Source of the DNA: Pseudoalteromonas phenolica
GTDB taxonomy: Bacteria > Pseudomonadota > Gammaproteobacteria > Enterobacterales > Alteromonadaceae
Length of the DNA: 64,000 nt
Direction: 5' to 3'
Assembly (NCBI RefSeq): GCF_005886345.1
Contig: NZ_PNEC01000021.1
Location: 186,001-250,000, forward strand
Positions 16,087-24,587 of this stretch are shown one piece after another. The number at the start of each line of letters is the position of its first letter. Position 1 is the first letter of the stretch. The notes beneath the pieces are model-generated. The model ran no database searches. It was not told where the DNA came from and saw only the letters and a list, made by a program, of their open reading frames with translations. Position numbers and translations under genes: made by a program.

Positions 16087-16671
16087 ATGAAACGTAGCAA
16101 ACACATAAAATTAACCCTACTGATGGGTGCGACAGGCTCACTGGCTGGCTGCGGTGACAGTGATGAATCTGCACTTCTATTTCAAGACACTCTTGAATGT
16201 AACTCATTTGGTATCGACATTGAAACTTGTCAGGCTGAATACCAACAAGCCTTAGAGCAACATTTAGACGAAGCGCCACGCTACGCAACTGAACAACTGT
16301 GTGAAAGTGATTTTGGCTTTGATAGATGTGAATCCAACAGTGGGATTTGGCAACCGCTGATGGCGGGGTTCATGATAGGTTTAGTCGCCGAAGCAGTTGA
16401 TGAAGGACTTGATGCACTAAAGAAAAAGCGCAAACATAAACGCGCAATGCTAGGCGGAAAATACTACTCTGGTGCAAAACCTTTATACCGCAGTAAAGAC
16501 GACTTCTTTAGCTATCGTAATTCAAATAACGATTATATTGCTAGTGCTAACAGCAGCGGTTCAACCCTCGTAAAATCAAGCAAAGTGAACTATAAAGCCA
16601 AACGCAAACCAGTTACTCGCAAGCGTGGAGGCTTTGGTCGCAGTGCTTCTCGTAGCAGTTGGGGCGGTTAA
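16087..16671 (+). CDS. DUF1190 lipoprotein (YjfM/YgiB-like)
   Basis: A 194-residue protein with a lipoprotein signal peptide: MKRSKHIKLTLLMGATG, then lipobox LAGC with Cys22 as lipidation site. The mature part has a Cys-rich region (residues 38-115, with CNSFGID.ETC and LCESDFGFDRC) typical of DUF1190, then a basic linker (KKKRKHKR) and a Ser/Arg/Gly-rich C-terminus. GGAGGCGTT precedes the ATG. Likely an outer-membrane or periplasmic lipoprotein; family function unknown. Confidence 0.85.
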   Translation: MKRSKHIKLTLLMGATGSLAGCGDSDESALLFQDTLECNSFGIDIETCQAEYQQALEQHLDEAPRYATEQLCESDFGFDRCESNSGIWQPLMAGFMIGLVAEAVDEGLDALKKKRKHKRAMLGGKYYSGAKPLYRSKDDFFSYRNSNNDYIASANSSGSTLVKSSKVNYKAKRKPVTRKRGGFGRSASRSSWGG

Positions 16672-16707
16672 GCATATTGCTTAACCTATACTGTTTGGCA
16701 ACTCACT

Positions 16708-17877
16708 ATGCTTAGAATTTTAGCTTCACCTCGCCCTCATTGGCAACAACTCGCCAAAGAAAGTGGCTTTAACTTTCATACCATGCATGGTCAAACATAT
16801 TGGGATGAGAGTGCTTACTACCAATTTTCTTTAAAACAGATAGAGCAAGACATAGAGGACCCCTCTGTAGAACTCAATCAGATGTTGTTAGAACTTGTAA
16901 ATAAAGTTTGTGATGATGACGCTCTGATGAGACTGTTTTCGATCCCTGAAGCACAATGGGATTTAATTCGACGCTCATGGTTTCGGCGTGACCCACATTT
17001 ATATGGCCGATTTGACTTCAGTTATAACGGTCAAGGCCCTGCAAAATTACTAGAAGCAAACTTTGATACACCGACCTCGCTCTTTGAAGCTGGATATTTT
17101 CAATGGCGCTGGCTTGAAGATATGGTTAATAGCGGAAAAATAGCGCGTCAAGCTGATCAGTTTAATGCCTTACAAGAAGCGCTCATTAAACATTTTAGGC
17201 AATTGCACCGCTTTCACCGCTCACAAAGACTCTTTTTTGCGTGCTGCAAAGAAAGTGATGAAGATTTTGGCACTGTTGAATATATGCGAAGTTGCGCCAT
17301 GGAGGCCGGGCTCAAAACCGCATTTTGTTATGTCGAAGATCTCGGACTAAATGAGGCAGAACAACTCACTGATCTTCACGAAAACCCCATAAAATGGTTA
17401 TTTAAACTTTATCCTTGGGAGTTTATGTTTACAGACGAGTTTGCTCCTGCACTTTCTAATTTGAAGATGCAGTGGTTGGAGCCGGCATGGAAATCTATTA
17501 TTTCTAATAAAGCCATTCTGCCCTTACTTTGGCAAATGTACGAAGGGCACCCTAACCTGCTTCCTGCTTACTTTGCAGAAGACAAACATAAACTCGATTT
17601 AAGCCAAGGTGTAGTCAAAAAACCTTTATTTTCACGTGAAGGGGCAAATATCGAGATCACCAAAGCAGGGAAACTACTCGCCAGCTCTTCGGGTGGGTAT
17701 GGTGAAGAGGGCTTCGTATATCAAGCTTTTCATGCGCTTCCCAACTTTGATGGTCATTATCCACTTATTGGCAGTTGGATGGTTAACGACGAAGCTGTCG
17801 CTATGAGTATTCGTGAAGATAGCTCTTTGATCACACAAGATCTCAGCCGCTTTGTACCACATATCATTTTAGGCTAA
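16708..17877 (+). CDS. Glutathionylspermidine synthase family protein (YjfC-like)
   Basis: A 389-residue ATP-grasp protein of the glutathionylspermidine synthase C-terminal domain family. Recognisable segments are FDFSYNGQGPAKLLEANFDT (substrate/ATP region), LFKLYPWEFM, and the C-terminal KKPLFSREGANIEI with YGEEGFVYQAFHALP and YPLIGSWMVNDEAVAMSIRE. It has no N-terminal amidase domain, unlike E. coli GspSA, so it resembles YjfC/YgiC. True substrates of this stand-alone group are not settled. It ends the DUF350-DUF1190 operon. Confidence 0.88.
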   Translation: MLRILASPRPHWQQLAKESGFNFHTMHGQTYWDESAYYQFSLKQIEQDIEDPSVELNQMLLELVNKVCDDDALMRLFSIPEAQWDLIRRSWFRRDPHLYGRFDFSYNGQGPAKLLEANFDTPTSLFEAGYFQWRWLEDMVNSGKIARQADQFNALQEALIKHFRQLHRFHRSQRLFFACCKESDEDFGTVEYMRSCAMEAGLKTAFCYVEDLGLNEAEQLTDLHENPIKWLFKLYPWEFMFTDEFAPALSNLKMQWLEPAWKSIISNKAILPLLWQMYEGHPNLLPAYFAEDKHKLDLSQGVVKKPLFSREGANIEITKAGKLLASSSGGYGEEGFVYQAFHALPNFDGHYPLIGSWMVNDEAVAMSIREDSSLITQDLSRFVPHIILG

Positions 17878-17986
17878 TTATTACGCAATATTTTTGCACA
17901 TAGTACACGCATTTAAGTATTTGCCATTTAAGCAAATACTTAAATGCGCTAAACTTAACGCAAATCATTTCGTAGGGATGAATACT

Positions 17987-18901
17987 ATGTCGCACAGCCG
18001 TGCTTTTCCTTTGAATCAACATCTCATCGCAGTATCAGGCCAAGATCAACTCAGTTACTTACATGGCCAGTTGACTCAAGATTTAAATTTAATCAACGAA
18101 CAACAATTTTTATGGGCTGGACACTGCTCTCCAAAAGGCAAGCTTTGGGGTGCATTCAAGTTATTTAAACACCAAACTCAATTTTATTTATTAGGTAGTC
18201 CAGCTGAATGTGAAGCGTCAGCGCGTGAGTTAAAAAAATATGGCGTATTTGCTAATGTTGATATCAATTTAATCGATAACGCTGCCTTATTTGGTATTTT
18301 AACTTCTGATCTTAATGCAACCTGTGAAGTTTTAGGTGTCTCATTCTTAGACGAACAGAACTGTTGTGAGTTTGAGCAAGGTATCGCCTTAAAGTTAGAT
18401 AACGAACGTTTAGTCGTTTTACTCAATGATGAAGCTGAATTACCCCAAGAGATTAAGCTGGAAAGCGATGCTGTAGTATTTGAAGAAGCAGCCATCTTAG
18501 CTGGTGAACCATCTTTGAATAGTGATTATATTGAAGAGTTTGTTCCGCAAATGATTAACTTGCAGGCGCTTGATGGAATTAGCTTTAAAAAAGGCTGTTA
18601 TACGGGCCAGGAAACCGTTGCCCGCATGCGTTATTTAGGTAAAAACAAACGGGCTATGTATATTGTTCAAGGTAACGCTGAGCAAGCAACGCAAGAGAGT
18701 GATTTAGAAATTCAGCTTGAAGATAATTGGCGTAGAGCTGGTAAAGTCGTTAGCCAAGTGTTTAACCGTGAGACAAATAAATATAGCGCACTAGCTGTGT
18801 TACCTAACGACACTCAATTAGATGCTACACTAAGACTAAAGCATTCTCCTGAGCAGTTGGTTTCAATCCAACCTCTCCCTTATTCTCTTGAAGATCAATA
18901 A
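17987..18901 (+). CDS. ygfZ: Folate-binding tRNA-modifying protein YgfZ
   Basis: A GcvT-like tetrahydrofolate-binding protein that supports iron-sulfur enzymes such as MiaB. The signature KGCYTGQE is present (around residue 200 of 304), followed by a small C-terminal barrel. I set the start at ATG 17987 (MSHSRAFPLN) because GGG at 17975-17977 is well spaced; an in-frame ATG at 17978 and a TTG at 17894 are further upstream and less convincing. E. coli YgfZ has 326 residues. The slyD gene starts 13 bases after the stop, so the two are probably cotranscribed. Confidence 0.88.
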   Translation: MSHSRAFPLNQHLIAVSGQDQLSYLHGQLTQDLNLINEQQFLWAGHCSPKGKLWGAFKLFKHQTQFYLLGSPAECEASARELKKYGVFANVDINLIDNAALFGILTSDLNATCEVLGVSFLDEQNCCEFEQGIALKLDNERLVVLLNDEAELPQEIKLESDAVVFEEAAILAGEPSLNSDYIEEFVPQMINLQALDGISFKKGCYTGQETVARMRYLGKNKRAMYIVQGNAEQATQESDLEIQLEDNWRRAGKVVSQVFNRETNKYSALAVLPNDTQLDATLRLKHSPEQLVSIQPLPYSLEDQ

Positions 18902-18913
18902 TTGGATCCTATT

Positions 18914-19399
18914 ATGAAAATCACAAAAGACGCCGTTGTCAAAATGCACTTCTCAGTAATGGATGATGAGCAAAATACCATAGATAATACCTATGACGGT
19001 GAACCACTAGAAATCATCGCAGGCCACGGTTACTTAGTACCAGGTCTTGAAGCTGCTATTACCGACAAACAAGCTGGCGATACATTCTCAATCACCGTTG
19101 AACCAGAGCAAGGCTATGGTGAGCGTCACGATAACTTAACTCAAGTTGTCGAAAAGTCTATGTTTGAAGGTATGGATATCGATGTAGGCATGCAATTTAG
19201 AGCAACCACGGATGAAGGTGAACACACTGTGATTATCATAGGAATTGAAGGTGATGAAGTGATCATTGACGGAAATCACCCGCTTTCAGGTTTAACACTC
19301 ACCTTTGATGTTGAAATTATTGATGTACGCCAGGCAACTGCTGTTGAAGTACAACATGGCCATGTTCATGGCGCAGGTGGTTGTGGACACGACCATTAA
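18914..19399 (+). CDS. slyD: FKBP-type peptidyl-prolyl isomerase SlyD
   Basis: A proline isomerase and metallochaperone. The FKBP core with inserted flap is visible: MKITKDAVVKMHFSV at the start, DGEPLEIIAGHGYLVPGLE, EPEQGYGERHDN, then the IF-domain segment and NHPLSGLTLTFDVEI. The C-terminal tail HGHVHGAGGCGHDH is the metal-binding (nickel) tail, shorter than in E. coli (161 residues here, 196 there). Start at ATG 18914; a TTG four codons upstream has no better support. Confidence 0.9.
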   Translation: MKITKDAVVKMHFSVMDDEQNTIDNTYDGEPLEIIAGHGYLVPGLEAAITDKQAGDTFSITVEPEQGYGERHDNLTQVVEKSMFEGMDIDVGMQFRATTDEGEHTVIIIGIEGDEVIIDGNHPLSGLTLTFDVEIIDVRQATAVEVQHGHVHGAGGCGHDH

Positions 19400-19410
19400 T
19401 CCACAACTTG

Positions 19411-19551
19411 TTATACCAATCTGCGATAACACTTACTCATTTTGACGGATTAAACCTGATGAAAGCTGCGTTAAACATTTCTCATTTGCGGTGCTACCAA
19501 CAAGGTTTTCTTACCTCAAAATAGACCTCTTAGTTAAACCGATTGGTATAA
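19411..19551. mobile_element. MITE-like 141-bp element with 11-bp terminal inverted repeats
   Basis: The segment opens with TTATACCAATC (19411-19421) and closes with its exact complement GATTGGTATAA (19541-19551). It encodes nothing and sits in the gap after slyD, directly before the shared terminator. No clear target duplication is visible beside the ends. Size and ends are those of a non-autonomous transposon-like repeat; only one copy lies in this window. Confidence 0.6.
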
Positions 19552-19554
19552 ATA

Positions 19555-19586
19555 AAAATAGCGCCTATGAATGGCGCTATTTTTTT
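19555..19586. terminator. Bidirectional terminator between slyD and 19600-20127
   Basis: AATAGCGCC, loop TATGAAT, GGCGCTATT, with A-rich sequence on the left and T7 on the right. It can serve slyD on the plus strand and partly the minus-strand gene ending at 19600, although that gene's stop lies just outside the stem. Confidence 0.85.
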
Positions 19587-19599
19587 AAACTCGAAGCAA

Positions 19600-20127
19600 T
19601 CAATGAAAATCAAATGGGTCTTTACGCTTCTTAACCGGTGCTCCACTTTCTTCATCCAAATCATCATCACTAGGTGTCGGTGTGATTTCAGGCTGCTTTC
19701 TCAATGCTTCGGGAAAACTACTCAGTAATGTATCTTTATCATTTGTGCCAATACGATATTTCATGCCGTCTTTTAGCGCTATTTCAATGGCACTAAACCC
19801 AGCAGCTGAATATACCCAACCATCGTTACTAATTCGCATACCAACACCATGGCGCAGAGAATTACGAACAGCGCTAACTGAATCAATTTCTTCAAAATTA
19901 AGTGTTTTTTTGCCAACCCCTGGTCCAAACCACCAGCTTACCGTTTTTTTCTTCTGATCAACTTCAACAGTTAGCCCATAAAATGCGATGGCAACCAACA
20001 CTAATAAGCCTGCAAAGCCGACAACACCTATATTAAAACCAAGGAGCTGTGCTGCAACTACTAAGAAGCTGCTGATCCATAATAAAATTGCCCAAATTAC
20101 CCAAGCAAACTGCGTATTCTTATACAT
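19600..20127 (-). CDS. Hypothetical membrane protein with PH-like domain
   Basis: A 175-residue protein with two membrane segments at about 9-28 and 33-51, followed by a soluble domain (residues 55-145). Its alternating strands (LTVEVDQKKKTVSWWFGPGV, IDSVSAVRNSLRHGVGMRIS) look like a small bacterial PH-type barrel facing the cytoplasm. The C-terminus is acidic then basic (DDDLDEES...KKRKDPFDFH). No specific family recognised. It lies 14 bases downstream of the DUF481 gene and is probably cotranscribed with it. Confidence 0.65.
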   Translation of the reverse strand: MYKNTQFAWVIWAILLWISSFLVVAAQLLGFNIGVVGFAGLLVLVAIAFYGLTVEVDQKKKTVSWWFGPGVGKKTLNFEEIDSVSAVRNSLRHGVGMRISNDGWVYSAAGFSAIEIALKDGMKYRIGTNDKDTLLSSFPEALRKQPEITPTPSDDDLDEESGAPVKKRKDPFDFH

Positions 20128-20141
20128 AAACTCTCTTTAGA

Positions 20142-21032
20142 TTAATCTTCTATTACAACAGGTGTTGGACGGGTGAAATCTTGTAACCCGCCACTAAAAC
20201 TATAAATCAAGGTGGCGCTCACCTCGCTATCAACTTTCAGCTTATCTTCTTCTGGTTTTGAGTTATAACGATATGTGTAGGCGACTTTAAAGCCAATACC
20301 ACCTAAAACTTGCGTTACCAATGATGTTTCGCTTAAAACACGTGAATTCAGTCCGGATAAAGAGCGCTCAACACTGACATCTTGGTTGAAGCGAGTTCGC
20401 TCAGATATTTTACGCTCCCACTGCACTGAAAATCGCATTAATTGGCCTTGCTGAACGCGGCTTACACCTTCTAGTAAATCCACCTCATCATCGGTGCGGC
20501 TGACTGATAAACCAGGGCCTACATCCAGGTCTATGGTATTTTTTCGGCCTTCAAATAATCGAGTACCGTAACCTAGTGCAAAAGTTGCAGTGTATTCTTT
20601 ACCACTAAATTCATCGTCTTCATAATCGCCATATAAAAACAGTGACTGATTGTCTTGACCAATTTTATAGTTACCCTGCATTGATACAAAATAACGCTCA
20701 GCTGACACGTTTTCTTCACCGGTTTCTTCATCTGTGTCTTCACGGTATAAACCATCAAACTTGAAATGATTACGCCAATGGGTGAAATCTTGGTATAAAT
20801 TTCCTTTTAATTTGAAAGCCGTACTCTCAGCATTGCCCTTGTTAATGATAAGACCAAACTCTGTATCACCGTATAAGAATTCCCCTTTATGAAGTTCATG
20901 GATTTCTTCTTCAGAAAGCTCTCCATATTCACGAAAATCTTCAAACGGGTCTACCGCAAAACAAGGTGTGCTTACAGCAATAAAACTGGCTCCGGCTATT
21001 AGTACCGGCGTTGTTATTTTTCTTCTTAACAT
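20142..21032 (-). CDS. DUF481 outer-membrane protein (YdiY-like)
   Basis: A 296-residue protein with a signal peptide (basic MLRRKITTP, hydrophobic core, cleavage likely after ...STPCFA at about residue 26). The mature part consists of alternating amphipathic strands (FGLIINKGNAESTAFKLKGN, GNYKIGQDNQSLFLYGDYED) and ends in a strand-rich YSFSGGLQDF segment, as in DUF481 small beta-barrel proteins. In E. coli the relative YdiY is acid-induced; the role is unknown. A small acidic protein gene lies 6 bases upstream in the same direction. Confidence 0.85.
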   Translation of the reverse strand: MLRRKITTPVLIAGASFIAVSTPCFAVDPFEDFREYGELSEEEIHELHKGEFLYGDTEFGLIINKGNAESTAFKLKGNLYQDFTHWRNHFKFDGLYREDTDEETGEENVSAERYFVSMQGNYKIGQDNQSLFLYGDYEDDEFSGKEYTATFALGYGTRLFEGRKNTIDLDVGPGLSVSRTDDEVDLLEGVSRVQQGQLMRFSVQWERKISERTRFNQDVSVERSLSGLNSRVLSETSLVTQVLGGIGFKVAYTYRYNSKPEEDKLKVDSEVSATLIYSFSGGLQDFTRPTPVVIED

Positions 21033-21038
21033 GCTTTT

Positions 21039-21371
21039 TTATTGAGTGTTTTCTTCGGCTTCTTGCTTCCATAACACATGACAAAACGGCGCATCCAAGT
21101 CGCGGCTGATAAGTATTTTAGCTAGTACTTCGTCATCATCTTCGTACTCAATACCCACTAAAACTTGTACAAAATCTTCTAGGTCACTTTCTAGCGATAC
21201 AAAATCTTGCCAACTATCGTCTGGCTCACTGTCTTCTATAAAGCCATATTCTTCATGATGCTGATTAAACTCATTTATGTCTAATTCAGATAAGTTTTGG
21301 GGTGCTAACTCAAGAAAAATTTCATAAGCTTGATGAGTGGCTTCTTCAATACTGCAAAGACGTGCTGACAT
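21039..21371 (-). CDS. Hypothetical acidic 110-residue protein
   Basis: A strongly acidic soluble protein (clusters EDSEPDDSWQDF, ESDLEDF, EYEDDDE) with one HVLWKQ segment near the C-terminus. No family recognised, no signal peptide and no membrane segment. It is the first gene of a minus-strand group of three that continues into the DUF481 and PH-like genes with short gaps. Function unknown. Confidence 0.65.
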   Translation of the reverse strand: MSARLCSIEEATHQAYEIFLELAPQNLSELDINEFNQHHEEYGFIEDSEPDDSWQDFVSLESDLEDFVQVLVGIEYEDDDEVLAKILISRDLDAPFCHVLWKQEAEENTQ

Positions 21372-21515
21372 AGAACTGACTCGCTAACAAATAGTAGGGT
21401 TATCATACAAAACCGTCAATAACTTGGCTACGGTCTTGAGTCGAATTGATGATTTTACATGGCAAAAAAAGCCAGTTAGAGTGTTAGCTCTACAACTATA
21501 ATAAACAGGCCCTCT

Positions 21516-22307
21516 ATGATTTCTCTTGAAATAGTAAACAACATTGCTTATGTCACCCTTAATCGACCTGAAAAGCAAAACGCTTTAAGTGTTGAGATGT
21601 TTGTGCAACTCGACAAACACATTAAAGCAATAAAGAAACAACGAGATGTCAGAGCTGTGATTATACAAGCTGAAGGTGAGCACTTTTGTTCTGGGTTAGA
21701 TGTCAAATCAGTAATGGCTAAACCACTGAATATATTGAAGCTATTATTTAAGTGGTTACCTGGTAATGCGAACCTAGTACAAAGAGTGGTTTTAGGATGG
21801 CAATCTATACCAGTCCCTGTCATCGCCTTATTAAAAGGTAATTGTTTTGGTGGTGGTTTTCATATTGCACTCGGTGCAGATATTCGTATTGCTGATAACC
21901 AAAGCCAAATTGCTATTATGGAATCCCGCTGGGGGCTCTGCCCTGATATGGGCAGCTCACCATTGCTAATGGGACTTACCAATTATGATAATGCCCTGCT
22001 ATTGAGCTCACTTGGCAACCCTATTTCTGCTCAGCAAGCTAAAGAGATGGGTTTACTCACCGAAATTTCACAAAACCCTGAACAGAGAAGCCAAGACATT
22101 ATTGAGCAATTAGCCATTCGCTCACCTGATGCAATCAGTGCGATTAAACGTGTGAACCAAGCAAGTTTCCAATACAATCGCAGAAGTTTATTAGCCAAAG
22201 AAACTTGGTCACAAATAAAACTATTGCTAAATAAAAATACCCGTATCGCTATGTATAATGCGACAAAAGAGGATGCAAAACCTTACAAACCAAGAAAGAA
22301 ATGGTAA
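21516..22307 (+). CDS. Enoyl-CoA hydratase/isomerase family protein (crotonase)
   Basis: A 263-residue crotonase-fold protein. The oxyanion-hole segments are visible: GEHFCSGLDVKSV near residues 56-68 and GNCFGGGFHIALGADIRIAD near 107-126. The region usually holding catalytic acids reads MESRWGLCPDMGSS, with Glu present at the second position. The exact acyl-CoA substrate cannot be told, and it stands alone rather than in a fad operon. The C-terminal end is basic (KPYKPRKKW). A 44-base gap leads to lrgA. Confidence 0.88.
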   Translation: MISLEIVNNIAYVTLNRPEKQNALSVEMFVQLDKHIKAIKKQRDVRAVIIQAEGEHFCSGLDVKSVMAKPLNILKLLFKWLPGNANLVQRVVLGWQSIPVPVIALLKGNCFGGGFHIALGADIRIADNQSQIAIMESRWGLCPDMGSSPLLMGLTNYDNALLLSSLGNPISAQQAKEMGLLTEISQNPEQRSQDIIEQLAIRSPDAISAIKRVNQASFQYNRRSLLAKETWSQIKLLLNKNTRIAMYNATKEDAKPYKPRKKW

Positions 22308-22351
22308 ATAAGTCGCATCGCATCAAAATGACAGGCTGATAAAATAAAATC

Positions 22352-22729
22352 ATGATAAAAATTAAGCCGATACTCTTTACTGTCATGCAATTTTTAACAA
22401 GCCTGTTGTTGATGATTGCATGTTTAATAATCGCCAAAGCCACAACGCATTTCTTTGAAATCAATTTTCCGAGTGCTTTAATTGCTATGCTATTACTGTT
22501 TTTATTACTGAGTATCGGAGTGATAAAAGCCGCGTGGATTGCGCCTGCAAGTCAGCCGGTTTTGAAATACATGGCATTGTTTTTTATCCCTGCTGGTGTT
22601 GGTCTTGTTGAGCATCTCAATATAATTGCCATGCACTGGCCCTTACTAATGAGCACTTTAATTTTGGTTCCCTCATTTGGCCTATTTTTTGTTTCTTATA
22701 TTGCGAAACGCAGAGGAAGTAATGGATAA
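22352..22729 (+). CDS. lrgA: CidA/LrgA family membrane protein
   Basis: A 125-residue holin-like membrane protein with four hydrophobic segments. It has the family pattern FEINFPSALIAMLLLFLLL (here E-I-N-F-P-S in place of the common I-P-G-S), then PASQPVLKYMALFFIPAGVG. It works with LrgB; in bacteria the pair has been linked to murein hydrolase control and to pyruvate or metabolite export. Its end overlaps the LrgB start by 8 bases. Confidence 0.88.
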   Translation: MIKIKPILFTVMQFLTSLLLMIACLIIAKATTHFFEINFPSALIAMLLLFLLLSIGVIKAAWIAPASQPVLKYMALFFIPAGVGLVEHLNIIAMHWPLLMSTLILVPSFGLFFVSYIAKRRGSNG

Positions 22730-23441
22730 GGCTTTATTATTCTCAGTGTTTACCTCTGCAATAACCTGTTTATTCATCATCGTTTTATTTTTTGCGGCTC
22801 GAAAGCTTAATGCAAGATTTGACTCCCCATTATTTAACCCACTTCTTGTGAGTATTTTAATACTTTCATTGTTGTTAATTTTAACTGGAGTCAGTTATGA
22901 AGACTTTGCTTCTGCAAGTTTGCCGATCCATCTCTTTTTAGAAATCGCAGTTGTCGCTTTAGCCTACCCCTTGTACACCCAATTTCATGATATCAAGCGA
23001 AGCTTTGGCTTATTATGTGTGTGCAGCTTTATTGGTGTTAGCAGTGCTACTGGGCTTGCATTTTTGCTATGTCATCTGTTTTCGGCCCCTGAAGCACTAT
23101 ATAACTCACTTATGGCACTTTCTGTCACAACGCCCATTACGCTCATTATCACTGATCTTTTAGCTGGTTTACCTGCAATAGCCGCTGTTATGGTGATTTT
23201 AATTGGTATGTTTGGTGCTGTATTTGGGCTAACTCTACTTAGCTTGTTTAAAGTGTCAGACCAAAGAGCAAAGGGTATTGCGCTAGGTGTGGTATGTCAT
23301 GGTGTCGGCACTGCGACAGCCATTGAGCACCACCCTCAAGCTGGTGCGTTTGCATCAGCATCTATGATAATTAGCGCATTAATCACTGCGCTTTGGGTAC
23401 CAATACTGTACGCTATACTTATATCATTATTTGGCTATTGA
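22722..23441 (+). CDS. lrgB: LrgB family membrane protein
   Basis: A 239-residue inner-membrane partner of LrgA with about seven hydrophobic segments and the family segments SVTTPITLIITDLLAGLPAI and GVVCHGVGTATAIEHHPQAG. The start is taken at ATG 22722, which follows AGAGGAAG and overlaps lrgA; an earlier in-frame start inside lrgA has no ribosome site. Together with lrgA and followed 18 bases later by an MscS channel gene. Confidence 0.9.
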   Translation: MDKALLFSVFTSAITCLFIIVLFFAARKLNARFDSPLFNPLLVSILILSLLLILTGVSYEDFASASLPIHLFLEIAVVALAYPLYTQFHDIKRSFGLLCVCSFIGVSSATGLAFLLCHLFSAPEALYNSLMALSVTTPITLIITDLLAGLPAIAAVMVILIGMFGAVFGLTLLSLFKVSDQRAKGIALGVVCHGVGTATAIEHHPQAGAFASASMIISALITALWVPILYAILISLFGY

Positions 23442-23459
23442 ATTTATTAGGTATTTATC

Positions 23460-24287
23460 GTGATCCAACAAGAAATAGAACAAGTTGAACGCTATTACAC
23501 CATCATTAAAGATTACTTAGTTAATTACAGTATGCAAGTTGTTGCGGCCATACTGATTTTAATTATAGGTTTATGGGTATCTAAAAAAATCTCCAAAACC
23601 GTTGAGCGACTTTTACTTAAACATAACATAGACATTGCACTGACAAATTTTATTGCCAATGTGGTTAAAGTTTTACTCATTGTGATGTTTGTTGTCATCG
23701 CACTCGGTAAACTTGGGATCAGTATAACGCCATTTGTTGCAGCAATTGGTGCAGCTTCACTCGGTGCTGGTTTGGCTCTGCAAGGTATGTTGTCGAACTA
23801 CGGTTCTGGCCTAGCAATTATTGCAACTCGCCCATTTGTTGTTGGCGATACCATTTCAGTTAAAGGTGAGTCGGGTCAGGTTAAAATGATTGAATTAGGT
23901 CACACCATTTTAATCAACGAAGAAAATGTCGAGATCACCATTCCTAACAAACATATTGTTGGTGAGGTATTACATAACTCGTTTAATAATTCATTAGTAA
24001 TGGGTGAAATTGGTATCGCTTATTGTGCTGACAGTGATCAGGCCATTGCAGTCATAAGATCAATTTTATCTTCCCACGCAAAAGTAGCCAACGAGCCGCA
24101 CGCTAAAGTTGGGATTGAAAGATTTGATGATAGTGCTGTTGTAATAAGTTATCGCTATTGGGCTCCTACAACTGAGCTTATTGATACTAAGCTAGACATT
24201 AACCAACAAATCTATGCGCAAATTAAAGCTGCAGATATTGAAATACCATTCCCACAACGCGTAGTGACGATAAAGAATGAAAACTAG
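23460..24287 (+). CDS. mscS: Small-conductance mechanosensitive channel MscS family
   Basis: A 275-residue channel protein (E. coli MscS 286). Three N-terminal membrane segments lie at about 23-45, 62-84 and 90-125. The pore helix reads FVAAIGAASLGAGLALQGML with the Gly/Ala pattern of MscS TM3, then NYGSGLAIIATRPFVVGDTI leading into the beta domain. The C-terminal half is the vestibule with IPNKHIVGEVLHNSF. The start codon is GTG, with TTAGG upstream. It closes the crotonase-lrgAB-mscS stretch and is followed by a terminator. Confidence 0.92.
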   Translation: MIQQEIEQVERYYTIIKDYLVNYSMQVVAAILILIIGLWVSKKISKTVERLLLKHNIDIALTNFIANVVKVLLIVMFVVIALGKLGISITPFVAAIGAASLGAGLALQGMLSNYGSGLAIIATRPFVVGDTISVKGESGQVKMIELGHTILINEENVEITIPNKHIVGEVLHNSFNNSLVMGEIGIAYCADSDQAIAVIRSILSSHAKVANEPHAKVGIERFDDSAVVISYRYWAPTTELIDTKLDINQQIYAQIKAADIEIPFPQRVVTIKNEN

Positions 24288-24327
24288 CTAGTTTCGAGAA
24301 GACCTAAGAGTCAGAAGCTAGAAATAT

Positions 24328-24356
24328 AAAAGCCGTTCGAATTGAACGGCTTTTTA
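24328..24356. terminator. Bidirectional terminator between mscS and the small peptide gene
   Basis: AAAAGCCGTTC, loop GAATT, GAACGGCTTTTT. A run on the left side and T run on the right side allow action on both strands, for mscS (plus) and for the peptide operon (minus). Confidence 0.9.
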
Positions 24357-24381
24357 GTATTTGATTCTAGAACGACTTAAG

Positions 24382-24546
24382 CTAAGGCTTAGCTGGTTCT
24401 ACTGGTTTAGTTGGATCAGTTGAAGCTGATTCAACTTTTTGCTGTTGTGTAGCTTGAACTTCCCTTGGTGGAAGGTCTGGACTTGTGCCGCCGTTTGCAG
24501 GACTTCCACCTACAACTTTCTTTAAACTCTTTTTATCTAAAAACAT
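24382..24546 (-). CDS. 54-residue peptide with possible double-glycine leader
   Basis: A short ORF starting MFLDKKSLKKVVGGSPANGG, ending in a Pro/Lys/Glu-rich tail (DPTKPVEPAKP). The first 14 residues look like the leader of peptides exported by C39-peptidase ABC transporters: charged start, amphipathic KSLKKV, then VVGG. The part after GG is hydrophilic and Pro/Gln-rich, not like a pore-forming bacteriocin. AAAGG lies 10 bases upstream. It lies 41 bases after the membrane-protein gene 24588-25100 and before a terminator, so it is probably the last gene of that operon. No transporter is encoded nearby. The gene is likely real; its nature as an exported peptide is a hypothesis. Confidence 0.5.
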   Translation of the reverse strand: MFLDKKSLKKVVGGSPANGGTSPDLPPREVQATQQQKVESASTDPTKPVEPAKP

Positions 24547-24587
24547 AAGAATTAAACCTTTAAAATAAACTGTGCCTATTCAAAATT

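Noticed and set aside
17894-17986. Longer N-terminus of ygfZ from a TTG
   Set aside because: No ribosome site, and the extra residues do not resemble the family; the ATG at 17987 has a well-placed GGG.
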